Shown here: in pieces, positions 10,614-21,992 of the stretch
How positions within the stretch are numbered: the stretch's first letter is position 1
Layout of the letters: each line of letters starts with the position of its first letter
Assembly: GCA_009733575.1 (NCBI GenBank)
Contig: ML769764.1
Location: 1-59,747 of the forward strand
DNA length: 59,747 bases
Reading direction: 5' to 3'
DNA from: Gymnopus androsaceus JB14
Lineage: Eukaryota > Basidiomycota > Agaricomycetes > Agaricales > Omphalotaceae
Notes under the pieces: generated by a model
What the model saw: the letters and a program-made list of their open reading frames with translations, nothing else
The model's database searches: none
Told to the model about the DNA's origin: nothing
Made by a program: the position numbers and the translations under genes

Positions 10614-11290
10614 ATGAGCAAATGCCATATTCCTTCAGAACTGAAGGATATTGCCTTGGAACTCTGGAATGCAGGCTGGGACATTTCCAACATCACCTAT
10701 ATTCTGCACATATCATGTCACAACCTTTATTGCTGACAAACTCTTTTGGAAACTTATGGAACAACTAAACCCTAGCTTTCTGCTCTTCGAGGACATCCTC
10801 ATGCAGTGGGCCTTACCATAATGGAGGCTCTTCATGAGGTCTTCCATCAGAATCCAGACATGTATCTCAATGAACTTCAATGGTTCCTTGCAACTCAGCA
10901 TGACTTTTACATCCCAATTTCAATCCTGCAAGAAACACTAGAACATGTGGGTCTGACTAGACGGGTGATGCATAAAATAGCTATTGAAAGAAGTGAACAT
11001 TTGTGAGCTGAATGAAGGGCAGAGATCCAAAACTGAAAATTTTTTGGGCACTGGTATGTTGCTGATCATTTTATTTTCACTACATCTCCTCATTTATTTC
11101 TGTAGGACATGAATTTGTTACTGTTGATGAGTCTAGCAAGGATAAGAGAACTTTTCAGCACTGTCATGGACAAGGAATCAAGGGTCAAGATATTCCTCAT
11201 GCTGATGTGTTTGTTTGTGGTGAATGGTATACACTTATTGCAGGAATGTTGATGGATGGATATGCACCACACAGGTCATTCCTGGTTCAT
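10614..11290 (+). pseudogene. Tc1/mariner-like transposase, 3'-truncated and broken
   Basis: ATG at 10614 opens a frame with ELKDIALELWNAGWDISNI, the helix-turn-helix region of Tc1-type transposases. It stops at about 10732, and the next part (10806-11006) has MYLNELQWFLATQHDFYIPIS and LEHVGLTRRVMHKIAIERSE, the usual second HTH block. A probable intron (about 11006-11104) separates it from VTVDESSKDKRTFQ and VFVCGEWYTLIAG, the DDE_3 strand with the first catalytic Asp in DESS. The second Asp and the Glu are absent because the frame runs into an inverted-repeat end at 11296. A decayed, internally deleted copy. Confidence 0.65.
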
Positions 11291-11295
11291 GTGAC

Positions 11296-11724
11296 TAAGG
11301 TGGGGAATATCTTTTGGCCACCTCTGTATATCCTGAAATCTGACTGAATACAATTCTAGGAACTGTTTCTATTATATATAATGTATACATTGCGGCCCAC
11401 TGAAGTAGTACCAAGATAACACATTGAAAATTTGCACTTACAAGTTGTGATGTGGTTATTATGGCATACTTATTGTGTAGGTTTATCACTCTCAAACTGC
11501 TTAGAAATCTTCAGTAGATGTCTCAAAATAAGAATTTACTGCTAAACCATTTATCTTTTGTTCCTTTCAATTAAACTTCAAAAGGAATGAGGCCAGCAAG
11601 CTGTGGGAATAATTTACCATATTAAGGTGGGGAATATCTTTTGGCTGCCTCTGTACATGGAGACCAGCTAGCTGTGGAAACAATTATCTACATTAAAGTG
11701 GGGAATGTCTTTTGGCCACCTCTG
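11296..11724. mobile_element. Cluster of three CAGAGG-family element ends and an inverted internal copy
   Basis: Three right-hand ends occur in the same orientation: 11296-11326, 11623-11653 and 11694-11724, each reading AARGTGGGGAAT...CCTCTG followed by TA. The intervening 11329-11560 is a near-identical inverted copy of 19139-19366 from the complete element at 18362-19429. The arrangement needs at least one insertion plus a rearrangement; no matching left ends were found within this locus. Confidence 0.6.
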
Positions 11725-13200
11725 TATTAAAGAAGGCATCAGATTAAAGCAATGAATATGAAACAATAAGTAGAGAAAGATATGCTCAATATGCACCATG
11801 CCTGAACTTGTTCCAGAAATGGATGGGGGATGGACCCACACATCTGTTTGAGTCTATTCAATACAATAATCTTTCATTGAATCTTAGGTTACACTTGGAG
11901 AGTGCTTTGCAGGCTCAAAAAGATTTCAGACTTTCAATATACACCAATTTTGATACAAAAAGACATGGATTATTTCTTTCCCCATAACCACCTCCATGAA
12001 CACAGCTTTCCTTGATGCAGAGGTTGGTGTTGTTTTCTCATATTGAATGCTCCAAGCTAACCATACAATATCAAGATCAACCGCAACTGCAACCCCAATA
12101 GAAAAATAATCATCTTTTATTCAAGCAAAGCCTACTACAAAGTAATTGAAACAGTAGATGCGGGTCAGAATGGAATCTGAATCATTGTAAGTCCTAAATG
12201 CTTACTTGCAAGTTTAATTTTACTGATGTTGTGGAAGGACATGGTTTTACAACAGGGGGTAGTCAGTTCAACTCTAATTTCACAAGTAGATTTGTTTTAC
12301 TTATCATAGCTTTGCTTTAGATCCTCCAAAATACACCAGCCATATACACTCAATGTCACCAGAGAAATGTGTAGTATTGTACTTATGGCATCAAAAAGGG
12401 TAATAAGCAGCAATTTGTCATGGAAAAGAAGTACAGCTCATTGTCTATCTAATTGATCTACATTTTACTATTCAAGCAGTTGCATGTTAGACAATCTGAC
12501 AACAGAGATGAATTGGAACCAAGACATGTTATCTTTTATGTGTATGTATCTTTATACTGGTATCAAAAAGGGACTCCTTGTAATACCTCTTCAGATGACC
12601 AGCAAGAGGGATGGCTCAAACTTGTCTAGAACCACATGTTTGTGGAGTCAGACTCTCAATGTGAGGACTTTCTCATGGATTTCACGCAAGGACTGAGCAA
12701 CAGTCCATTGAGGCTGAACCCATTTTCATTCTCTTGAGACAGAATAACAGGAGGTTGAAAATAAGAGCAAGTCTGATTGCTGAAGTGGTTTCTAATGGAA
12801 CATGCTTCAGACCTTGAGTGACTGGAAACATATACGGAGGGTGCGCAAGGTTGAACAGAGTGGATACTGTATGATGCTGGGCAGATGGCTGGCAGGCCAA
12901 GGCTACTGCTACCTTGTTGAGAAATAAACCACTTCATGAGTCCTGGAGGAGGCTGATGTGACAAGAGGTTAATCAATCTTAAACAAGGGCTTTTAATGAA
13001 TGCAGGAGGACATGAAGAGGGCTGAATCAATATTTGATGAGGCTGAAACAGAATCCTGACCTGTAGAATGACCTGACTGATCAATAATATGGTGTATTGC
13101 ATTTAGTATGCCGGGAGGCTTTTCAGGGAAATCATCCTCCTGGTACAGTGGGGTGTCTCAAATATTTATTTGCCCTATTGAAATAATTCTATTAGTGTAC
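11725..13200. other. No recognisable gene
   Basis: Mostly AT-rich sequence. The longest frame is minus-strand 13102-12656 (148 codons, rich in Pro, Ser and Gln), with no recognised domain and no clear splice context. I would not call it a gene. Confidence 0.3.
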
Positions 13201-13675
13201 AGTGTTGCAAAGGCATGGCTTGACACAACGTGGTGCAGCTTTAAATGACATTGGCATGGAAATGATGTGACTTGCTTGATTCAGGCAATAGCACAACTTG
13301 ACTTTTGACATGCTGTGACTTCTGCCCAAATATGTTTGTTTTTCCCTTGGGGCCTTCTTTGAGATGCCTCAAGAATCTAAAATATGTTCATATGGCACAA
13401 ATAATGATATTAAACAATTTTACACACTACCAAAGGTAGTTGGAAGCGTTGAGAGCTATATCACTGTCGGCCTGATGACTCTCCCATGGACTCTTGGCAG
13501 TCCGGCAAAGAGTCCGAACACCTGAACTTGGCAGAATCTAGTTGGAATCTAGACCATGGGAAGTCATTGATTCAAGCAGCATGCTGTCAAAGCCACGCCA
13601 TTAGTGGCTTATGACATGACTTTAAATGATGTGACTGCTGGCATGCTGCTGTTTAAAGTCATGCCTTTGCAATAC
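13201..13675. mobile_element. hAT-like MITE candidate
   Basis: Begins AGTGTTGCAAAGGCATGGCT and ends GTCATGCCTTTGCAATACT, giving imperfect inverted termini of about 18 bp. Subterminal repeats of TTTAAATGA/GATGTGACT and GGCATG recur in both halves. CAGTGTTGCAAA-type ends are common in hAT elements. I could not find a clean 8-bp target duplication, so the boundaries are approximate. Confidence 0.5.
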
Positions 13676-13844
13676 TATCCACCTTCATTTATGCTACCTT
13701 CTTCATCTGACTCTGGACCCTGGGATAGTGAGCTTGGCATGGAGCTACAGTAAGATGTGCAGAGATATGGAAGAACTAATATGTACACAATACCCTATAT
13801 AAGATACTAAATGTGGTGAGCTAGTATCAGTCACTTGGTGAAGT

Positions 13845-13918
13845 GGTACAAGGTGCTAGCTTTTGGGATTATATAATCTTAAATCAGTCAGGCTGAGGGT
13901 TCAATCCTCCATTGTGCC
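13845..13918 (+). other. tRNA-like / SINE-head-like sequence
   Basis: GGTACAA at 13845 pairs fully (one G-U) with TTGTGCC at 13912-13918 as a seven-base acceptor stem. The B-box-like GGTTCAATCC is present, and TGGTACAAGGTG fits an A box loosely. A TTTTT run follows at 13921. The D and anticodon arms do not fold convincingly, so this is more likely a tRNA-derived sequence than a functional tRNA. Confidence 0.35.
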
Positions 13919-14157
13919 ACTTTTTAATTTGACATAAGATTCAAGTGTAAGAGCCTGGTCAGCAAAAGATGATGATGAACTTTTACCGCTAAATCTTGCC
14001 CATAAATAGCAAATGACTAATTAGCCCAAAAATTTTGACTGTTCAATTGTTTGAACCTGTTCAGATAGATGACGTGTCATCTTGAGTAAGTGTCATCTTG
14101 AATGAGCGTACACTCCACAGTTCTTTTCAACTTTCTAATAACTCTTTCGCTTTGGAT

Positions 14158-15534
14158 ATGGACGAAAAAACTTGAACCAAAGGCAGTCGCGCCAACTGGG
14201 ATTCAACTGCTGAAGCCATTCTTGTTGAGGGGCTGAAGAAAGCAGTAAGAGCTGGCCAGAAGTCCGACAACAACTTCAAACCGCAAGTGTACCATTCAAT
14301 CTCACTAGAGCTGAGACAGAAGGGGTACAAACTTGATCATAAGCAAGTGAAGTCTTGGTGGACCAGGGTATGTTTTTGCAGTATACAATGCCCAATGAGA
14401 TCCTTCTAATTTGCCTATAGTTTAAAGGCTCGCACAAGATTGTTGACTTTCTACTGCATGAGTGCTCAGGGTTTGGCTGGGATGACACTACCAAATGTGT
14501 TACTGCTATAGAGAGTGTCTGGCACAATCTGCTTTATGACAAGGTGTGTTTTCTTTTTGTCAAAATCTCATATCACTCTGAATCCTTCATCAGGACGGTA
14601 ACAAGCAGAAGCACCATAATGATTATAAACACTTTCAAAACCATTCATTCCCTCTTTACGATGATATCACTGACATAATTGGTGGAACAAAAGCAAGCAG
14701 TACATTTGCCTACTCCTCCGTTTCAACCTCGACACCTCCCATGGAAAATGGACCAGCTGCCGCTGCAGGAGATGAACAAATTCCTGCTGCAGAGCCAGTT
14801 TAAGAGGATGGAATAACAATAGTAGAGGCCCGTGAAAGTCAGTCTTCAGGCACATCAACTGAGCCCTCCACAACTTTGGTGAGTGATGATATATCTAGTG
14901 CAAAGTGTTTGCTGATGAATCATCTAGGTGCTTGTGATTCCCTGTAAACGGCCAGCTTCTACTTGTAGCCACGGAAAAAAACGGTCCGGGTCACATTTGC
15001 ATTTGAACTTGCAATCTTCAGTGCATTTTGGAAAGGAGATCACAAATAATTCTGAGTAGGTGAATATGTTGTATTGATGGTGATAAACATCCTCAGAAAG
15101 TATGGGACTTATAATGCAAGTATGAGAATGTAGAACAACCAAGTACATGAGTGGTATCAAAACAGGTGGACCGTTTTTTCCGTGGCCACGAGTACACCTC
15201 CCACAACTCCTGCTCCAAACAAGCACCATGTGTAAAGCCAACCATGACAGCCCAAATTGGTACACTCTGTGATTCTGTCAACCGTCTGGTTGATGGAATA
15301 GTCCCTTCGACTCCAAAAAAGTCTATCACTGCCAGCCCTGGGAAGAAAGAATGTGCATTCAAGGTAGTTACTGCCAAGGAGAGCCTTTCGCTGCACTCAC
15401 TAGCTCGTGCGCGAGTTGTTTTCAGGGCTGGGGATGATGTGGCAGTGGAGTATCTCAGCTTCAATGGTAATAATGCTGGTTAACGTGAGGCACGAGCATA
15501 CTGGCTGGCAGATGAAATCAATAGATTGGGCTAA
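14158..15534 (+). pseudogene. Harbinger Myb/SANT-like DNA-binding protein, broken
   Basis: In PIF/Harbinger elements this protein binds the element ends and helps bring the transposase to the nucleus. The first exon has a Myb_DNA-bind_3 pattern: ANWDSTAEAILVEGLKKA, SDNNFKPQVYHSI, then KQVKSWWTR. Introns begin GTATGTTTTT (about 14368) and GTGTGTTTTC (about 14543); exons 2 and 3 carry FLLHECSGFGWDD and HSFPLYDDITDIIGG. A stop (TGA) lies at codon 6 where Arg fits, with others near 14803 and in the tail. The MITE at 14962-15192 splits the 3' part. The last recognisable motif is REARAYWLADEINRLG. The gene ends 8 bp from the stop of the convergent transposase. Confidence 0.7.
14962..15192. mobile_element. 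MITE-A copy 1 (231 bp, TA target)
   Basis: Termini CTTGTAGCCACGGAAAAAAA and TTTTTTCCGTGGCCACGAG, flanked by TA on both sides (14960-14961, 15193-15194). One of five independent copies of this family in the window, all 231-232 bp and all without coding capacity. Inserted in the Harbinger Myb gene. A TA target and this size suggest mobilisation by a Tc1/mariner-type enzyme, which is not present here. Confidence 0.85.
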
Positions 15535-15541
15535 TTAAATT

Positions 15542-16939
15542 CTATATACATTGACGTCGCTGTAATTCTTCTTGATACTGTACCCACATAGCTTCTGCAA
15601 TTGCATTTCTTTGCACTGCTGCTCGATCATCTTCAGAAAGGTTTGCTGGTGTTGGAAAATGAGTTTCAGCTGCACTGTTATTGTTGACCATGGTTTCCAG
15701 GCCTGCAACAGTATCGCGGACAGGTGGCATGGAAAGATTGCTGGAGTTGCGATTTGGCTTATAGATACGGAAGTAGTTGTGGAAGATGGCAAGTGCAAGA
15801 GCAATGAGGCAATGAATCTGGATAGGATAGTCGCAGGGTTTGCATGCCATTCTGAATTCATTTTTGAGGACACCGAATATATGCTCAATGACATTGCACA
15901 GCTGAGCATGTCAAAGGTTGAACAACTCTTCCTTGTTTTGAGGTCTATGTGGGAATGGTATTCAGTAAATATCCCAAAGAAGACCATAACATACCATTGG
16001 TTTCCAGCTTTCCATTCACGGAGATGATATTGGACGCCTCTGTAAGGGACTAGAAGTGCATCACAACTACTGAAGCCTGCATTGGCAACATAGTACTTTC
16101 CATTAGGAACATGTAAAGCCTCATGTGCAACAGCATGATCCCATAGAAAGCTGTTGGAGGCACTTCCTTCCCATCCAACTAGGATATATACAAAGCGCAT
16201 GAGAAAATCACAAGCCACGAGCAAATTCATGGTGAGGTTACCATTGCGGTCATGCCATGGACCTCTGATGAGAGACGGAGGATGAACATGAATATGTGAA
16301 CAATCAGCTGATCCAATACAATCCCCAAAGAAGGGATATAGCTTGGGATCTCTGCATATACACTCAGGGATGGAAGGTGGGGGTAAGTTCATGATAGACA
16401 TGCGGAAATCGGGATAGATAAGTGCAAAGAGGACAGCTTTGAAGGATCTAATGGATTGTATTACAATTAGCACAGAGAATGATGATTGAGATATATCAGA
16501 CAGACTTTGATATTGTTTCATTGCTTCGCTGGAACCACTCGGCTGTCTTGCGAATTGAATTATTTGTGACAGCTTAATAGAGGAAGATTGCAAGCTGTTC
16601 TTTTGTATTGATATACTTGCCTCCTGTCAATCCACCCTTCTGTATGAGATTGCACTCAAGGCAACAAAAGAGAGGAGGCCTGGTTGCAAGATTATCCTTC
16701 ATCCGGTCTTGATGCCCATTTAGAAGCTCTTCAATCCATCCACTTCCACTCAACAGTGAGGTATGATACGGTTCAGGATTCAACCGGTTCCAAGTAGCAT
16801 CTATAACTGTTATTGTGATGGCGGTTGTAATGACAGCAGCTGTTGCAATCAGTGCCTGTTGGCGGCAACACCTGGGATCATGATTTTGTTGGAGACACTG
16901 AGGTCCTGGAATCCGACACCGCTTGTTTGATGGAGTCAA
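15542..16939 (-). pseudogene. PIF/Harbinger transposase (DDE_Tnp_4), broken
   Basis: Read 5' to 3' on the minus strand: N-terminal TKEQLAIFLY (about 16580), then FFGDCIGSADCSHIHVHPP with the first catalytic Asp, NLTMNLLVACDFLMRFVY, GWEGSASNSF, KYYVANAGFSSCDALLVPYRG, and VIEHIFGVLKNEFR with the catalytic Glu. The second catalytic Asp, normally in a YLADAGY-type motif, is Asn here (VANAG). Stops interrupt it near 16573 and 15924, with a frame change near 16470. Three of these changes (Asp to Asn, Arg to stop, Arg to Cys next to it) fit CpG transitions. The protein ends in QEELQRRQCI at 15542. Confidence 0.8.
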
Positions 16940-17115
16940 CTTCCTGGCGTTTGCTCACACCATGAAAATCATTCTTCTGAACTTCGAAGTTTTTTCAAAA
17001 ATAAGTGCCGGTCAAAGTTACATTTGTGGTCTTTTTGTCACATGACAATTTAGCGGTAAAAATTCAGCGTCATCTTTTGCTGAACAGGCTCTAAGGGAAA
17101 TTCTCCTCCATATAT

Positions 17116-17601
17116 ATGTGTGTTAGAGGGCTTTTCCCCTTCACAGGAGCCAAATCAGATCAGCTTAAGGTGACATGGCAGCACACGCAAATACCATGGC
17201 TGCAAGTGCAAACCCCATGCGCAAACGGCCTACCTGCTCCAACCCAAACTGCCCTAGTAGAGTCGGTCACATTATCAAGAGATTTTGGGCCAAGGGCAGA
17301 GGAGAAGGGTTTTATGTGGTCTTATTATTCTATACGTCTATCTACTTATCTATCTTACTATGTCAATAATGTCATGGTGATACGCTCAACTATCAACACC
17401 TCAAATTCTTTCATCATTGGATCTTTTGTCCTTTCATTCATGAACATTATCAAAAATATCAACTTTTCCTTATGGATTGCTGCCCCGAGTCACTCTCAGC
17501 ATGATTGGATAACCTGCGCAGCAAAAGAACATTGGATGTTGGAATCCAAAACTGTGCCTACTGTGTTTGCACACTACTGCAATGCTTATATGTGTTACTG
17601 A
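17116..17601 (+). pseudogene. Possible copia-type Gag zinc-knuckle remnant
   Basis: The frame starting 17175 reads KRPTCSNPNCPSRVGHIIKRFWAKGRG, with a C-x4-C-x5-GH spacing like the zinc knuckle of Ty1/copia Gag proteins, though the last cysteine is replaced by Phe-Trp. The longer overlapping frame (17116-17601) has no domain I recognise. The assignment is tentative. Confidence 0.25.
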
Positions 17602-17635
17602 AAATCCAAGGTTTATAGTCTGATTGCTATGTGTA

Positions 17636-17855
17636 CAGTGACGGCAACTATTGATGAACCACCCCAAGAGTATTTAAATTGTCATTGTAATGGTTTCAAG
17701 CTTATTACTAGTCATAGCGACTGTCTAAAATGCTGAAATATATTGTGTATATGCTAGACATTGTACTTTACAACATGAATGTAAAAAAGATACAAAATAG
17801 ATCAGAATAACTGCTTTCCCAATTTGGGGTGGTTCATCAATAGTTGCCGTCACTG
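17636..17855. mobile_element. CAGTGACGGC-family MITE, copy 1 (220 bp)
   Basis: Termini CAGTGACGGCAACTATTGAT and ATCAATAGTTGCCGTCACTG are perfect inverted repeats extending to about 32 bp (…GAACCACCCCAA). TA flanks both ends (17634-17635, 17856-17857). A second copy in opposite orientation lies at 20238-26501 and hosts the Ty3 element. The ends are of Tc1/mariner type. Confidence 0.9.
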
Positions 17856-18361
17856 TAATTACTTGTTTAACCTAAGATAACAGGTTCAAAGAATCATACT
17901 TATATTCAGTAAGAGAGACACATCTATGTATCTTGTGTTAGGTTTGTCAAAGCTGGTACCAATAAGTGTATTGAGCAATCATTGCATCTACATGCTATAC
18001 TCTTGACCAATTCTGCAGAGCAACTTCCAGGTCATAATGTGTGAATGCATGGCTAGAGGTCATGATCACATTCATGATACAGCTTTGATCTGGAAGACAC
18101 TTAGAAATGGTGCTACAGGGAAATTACAATGGGTTGAAGATGCAGGGATGCTGACATTGGGAAATGAGCAAGATTTAGCAGCACCACCAATGAGGTATTG
18201 CAGGTGTGTTTACAATAATTATTGCATGGTAAGGATTGCTCTTCTTTGATATTAGTCTGAATGTCTCATTTAGTGTATAGATTGTTATTTGTCTCTTTTA
18301 ATCATGGCTGGCTCTGCTTCATATTGCTCACAATGTCTGCTTTGTTAGCGGTACACATATA
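17856..18361. other. No recognisable gene
   Basis: A plus-strand frame at 18037-18249 (70 codons) is the longest; it contains no motif I know. Its neighbourhood has no clear splice sites. Confidence 0.3.
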
Positions 18362-19429
18362 CAGAGGTGGCCAAAAGATATTCCCCACCTTAATATGGTA
18401 AATTATTCCCACAGTTTGCTGGCCTCCCCATACCTTCCCATACCTTTTGAAGTTTAATTGGAAGGAACAAAAGATACAGTGGTGAACTGGGAAGCAAAAC
18501 AATTAAGGAAAATTGGCCATTTCTGAGCAAAATATTTACCTTTTTTATATTTTTTTGTACATAGACCAGAACTAGAGCATCCAGAGTATAGCCTGAAATT
18601 TTTTTGGATTTGATTTTGACAATGTGCCCACTGTAGAAGGAAGTGGTGAACTTTTGAAACTTAGAAAATGGGTCAAAACCCAGGATGCAAAACAGTCACA
18701 TGTTCATACTCTACAGCCTGCTTTGTGTCACTCTTGCACATCAAATCCTCTTTCTAGAACTCTTGCATGGACAAGGTAGTGAATAGATAAAGCTACAATG
18801 CAAAAAGGAGTAGAAAAACAGTGCAAAAATCAGCTTCAACAGTGGATGATTATCTGCCAAGTGTTGGCCAGAAGCACTATTCTGCTTCAAAGCACCATCT
18901 CAGGCCACGGAAACACCACCAAACATCTTCCCCATCCTCCTCTAACCTTGATGATGAGTCTTGCTAGACATTGAACCTCATTCTCATCATGAAATGCTTC
19001 ATTTTCTCAAATTCTTTTGCAAATTTCCAGTATTTTATTTTTCCCGGAAAATCAACATGTCTATATACTCTAATATGTACATAACATTACTGTTTTGCTA
19101 TCCAGTCAAGTTTTGCTTCCTGGTTTCCCACTGTAAATAGTTTAGCAGTAAATTCTTATTTTGAGACATCTACTGAAGATTTCTAAGCAGTTTGAGAATG
19201 ATAAACCTACACAATAAGTATGCCATAATAATCACATCACAACTTGTAAGTGCAAATTTTCAATGTGTTATCTTGGCACTACTTCAGTGGGCCGCAATGT
19301 ATACATTATATATAATAGAAACAGTTCCTAGAATTGTATTCAGTCAGATTTCAGGATATACAAGGAGACCAGCTAGCTGTGGGAACAATTTTCTATGTTA
19401 AGGTGGGGAATATATTTTGGCTGCCTCTG
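18362..19429. mobile_element. CAGAGG-family non-autonomous element, 1068 bp
   Basis: Left end CAGAGGTGGCCAAAAGATAT, right end ATATTTTGGCTGCCTCTG, with inverted termini of about 31 bp (to CCCCACCTTA), flanked by TA (18360-18361, 19430-19431). The interior has no transposase. The internal block 19139-19366 recurs inverted at 11329-11560. Ends and target are Tc1/mariner-like, and the decayed Tc1-type transposase at 10614-11290 runs directly into one of these ends, so it may have been the family's enzyme. Confidence 0.8.
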
Positions 19430-19734
19430 TATATTTCTCAGCTGTTGGTGATGTTTTGCCATTATTTATTTCTATTAATTGTGTGATATTTCTTTATCTT
19501 TGAAAGTTGCGTCTTTGGATTCGCGCTGTTACAGGCACCTTACACTTTTCAACAAGCAAAGCTGCATCTTTGCAATCATGTGTACATGCATTGTCCCTAG
19601 CATTGGGCCTGTCGTGGTTTGGTATGTTAGTGGCACTAAGCATTGGTTTGTCATAGCTACACAAGATAAGAAAAATACTTACAAGATTTTGAGTCAGGAA
19701 AGCTAAATATAACTGACATTTCAAACTAAAAGCC

Positions 19735-19900
19735 AGAGCGGCTGAGTACAGCCTGCAATTTGAGCAGAGTGGTGAGCAGAACTTGATGCTTGAATGAGAG
19801 TGGCTAAGTACAGCCTGCAATCTAAGTGACACAATTGTTTGAGGTTGGATGTGAGGAAAGAGCACACAGCAGCTTGATACAGCCTGTAAACTGAGTCAAA
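19735..19900. repeat. Degenerate tandem repeat, about three units
   Basis: The motif GTACAGCCTGCAAT/TACAGCCTGTAAA recurs three times at roughly 65-bp spacing (19745, 19808, 19880), each with a purine-rich downstream. Weak conservation. Nothing else recognisable lies between 19430 and 20237. Confidence 0.4.
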
Positions 19901-20423
19901 AAAGAATGAAGCTATTGCAATTTGATTTGGTAGTGGGACTTTGAGAGAAAAAGATATTTGGGTCACATGACAGTTCTTTCAAAGTTTATCTTTGACACTT
20001 CCAGTCATTATCAAGTCTGCTCAACACTCCACTTAAATTTTTGGCTGTAATCAGCTGCTCCTGAATAATAAAACTTCATTTGCTCACTACTGCAGGCTAT
20101 ACTCAGCTGCTCTCGTTTAAAGTTTCATTACCCTCCTCAAGCTCCCATAATGACAGTATACTCTTATATGACTCTGGAAAAACCTTATGATCCACCTGAT
20201 GAGACTCTGAAAGTGGTGCATACTTGAACCTATACTACAGTGACAGCAACTATTGATGAACCACCCCAAATTGGGAAGGCAGTTATTCTGATATATTTTG
20301 TATCTTTGTTTACACTCATATTGTAAAGTACAATTTCTAGTTTATATGCAATATCTTTCAGCATTTTAAACAATCCCTATGACTAGTAAAAAGCTTGAAA
20401 TCATTAGAATGACAATTTAAATA

Positions 20424-20743
20424 TGTAAGGATTTCATCCTTACCCTCACCTTTCCTGCCATCCACCCACTTGTTCCTGTCCGTTCCGCATGCATATACAA
20501 GTCTCGGAGCCTCGCATTTGACCTTAGGAGCCCTCAGGATTATCTCAATTATGCATACATGCTAGGTTTCTATTCAGTTATTGGATTAACCTTTACTTTG
20601 GATTTACTTACTTATAACTACTCCTTTATTTAGACCCTTAACTACTTACTTAAATAGCCTTGTACTTTACCGTAGAAACTTGTTGAATCAACTCTTATTA
20701 ACTCCCTTTGATTCCTGTGCAAGCCTTGTCCCAGTTCATAACA
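20424..20743 (+). repeat. 5' LTR of the Ty3 element
   Basis: 320 bp. Against the 3' LTR I count 17 differences by eye, every one a transition, many at sites where one copy has CG and the other CA or TG. No classical TGG-type primer site follows directly; instead a small hairpin (GTTTGAT ... ATCAAAC, 20744-20766) abuts the LTR. Confidence 0.95.
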
Positions 20744-20862
20744 GTTTGATTTGACCAACATCAAACTCAGTTGAATTTTAAGTCTTAGTAAATTCCTCTA
20801 CTCCTTGTCGCCCTCACCATCGCTGGCACTCCTTGTCATACTTTCCAATTCCACCCACAATC

Positions 20863-21992
20863 ATGTCCAACCTGGATACCAACCCTTACACGATCAACAA
20901 CAATTTGTTGATCCCAACACAACAAACCAACCCCGAGCCAGATCCCAATGCAAACGTTAGCTTTACAATGATGCAGAAGGGCTTCTTTGATCTCAAAGCT
21001 ATGTTCAATGGATCACTCAAGGATCTTGCGAACTCTCTAACAGAACAAATTGCTGGCCTCCAAAACCCCCATGCACCACCTCCTAGTGACCCCATACCTC
21101 CTGCACAGACTGCACCTCCCGCTACATCTTCCAACCCCCGAGGAACTCCAAAGTTCAAGGAACCAACAGTGTTTACCAGAAAAGCAACACAGGTGGTTGG
21201 ATTCCTTCAGGAGATCAAGGACACACTGTACTTACTCCGCAACACATACACGACCGACAAAGATAAGTGCATTTACTTAGCTACCTACCTCGGCGATGGT
21301 ACTCCCAAAGAGTGGTACAAATCCATACTCATTTCCGATATGGATCAGCTCTACGAGGATGACAAGCTAGTCCACAACTTCAATAAGTTCATGGAAAACT
21401 TCAGGAAACACTTTGGCCACTCGGATCTCATTGCCACAGCACACAACAAACTTGATGATCTATACCTGACCGGATCTGTTTCAACCTACTCAGCTCAATT
21501 CATAGAGTGGATCGTCCATCTCGAACTCACCGAGGCTTCAAAAATCCATTACTTCTACAACCATCTCAAGTCCGAACTCAAGGACTCTCTTGCCCACTGC
21601 ACTGATGCTCCCACTGATTCACTAAAAGCCTATAGTGATTGGGTCATTTCAATTGATAATTGACACCACCAGCGCAACATTGAGAAAAAGAGGGAAGGAA
21701 AGCAGCAAGGGAAAAAGTCAAACGGTAACACTTACATTCCCGCTTATATCCCCACTTGGTTCCAAACTCGCTTCCCCCTGGAGAACCAATGCAGATTGAT
21801 GCATTCAACACAACTTCAAAACCTACTTCGAAACCCCGTGGACCACTCACTCAGGAAGAAAAGGACCAAAGACGCGCTGCTGGACTATGCCTCTATTGTG
21901 GCGGTAAAGGACACATCGCTAACAACTGCCCAAACAAGAAAAAATCTCGCACCACTATTCCTAAAGGCTCTTCTGCTTTGGGAAAAGCCTAA
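20863..21992 (+). pseudogene. Ty3 Gag with zinc knuckle, broken
   Basis: The capsid part runs from the ATG at 20863 (an in-frame ATG at 20833 also exists) to a TGA at 21661-21663. It has a Pro-rich linker, KFKEPTVFTRKATQVVGFLQ, and the LATYLGDGTPKEWY block typical of fungal Ty3 capsids. The reading frame continues past the stop (Arg codon expected), then shifts. In the next frame (21756-21992) GEPMQIDAF precedes the nucleic-acid-binding knuckle CLYCGGKGHIANNC, a perfect C-x2-C-x4-H-x4-C. Roughly 370 residues in the intact form. Confidence 0.85.

Larger units (their letters stand above)
13951..17091. mobile_element. PIF/Harbinger element, complete, 3141 bp
   Basis: Left end GAGCCTGGTCAGCAAAAGAT, right end ATCTTTTGCTGAACAGGCTC; the inverted termini extend through the TTTACCGCTAAAT motif (about 45 bp). 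TAA flanks both ends (13948-13950 and 17092-17094), the TWA target duplication typical of this superfamily. It carries the usual two genes, here convergent: a Myb/SANT-like protein (+, 14158-15534) and a DDE_Tnp_4 transposase (-, 16939-15542). A 231-bp MITE has inserted in the Myb gene. Both genes have stops, so the copy is not autonomous now. Confidence 0.9.

Noticed and set aside
15572..16027. 151-codon plus-strand frame
   Set aside because: Antisense to the Harbinger transposase, whose motifs lie on the minus strand.
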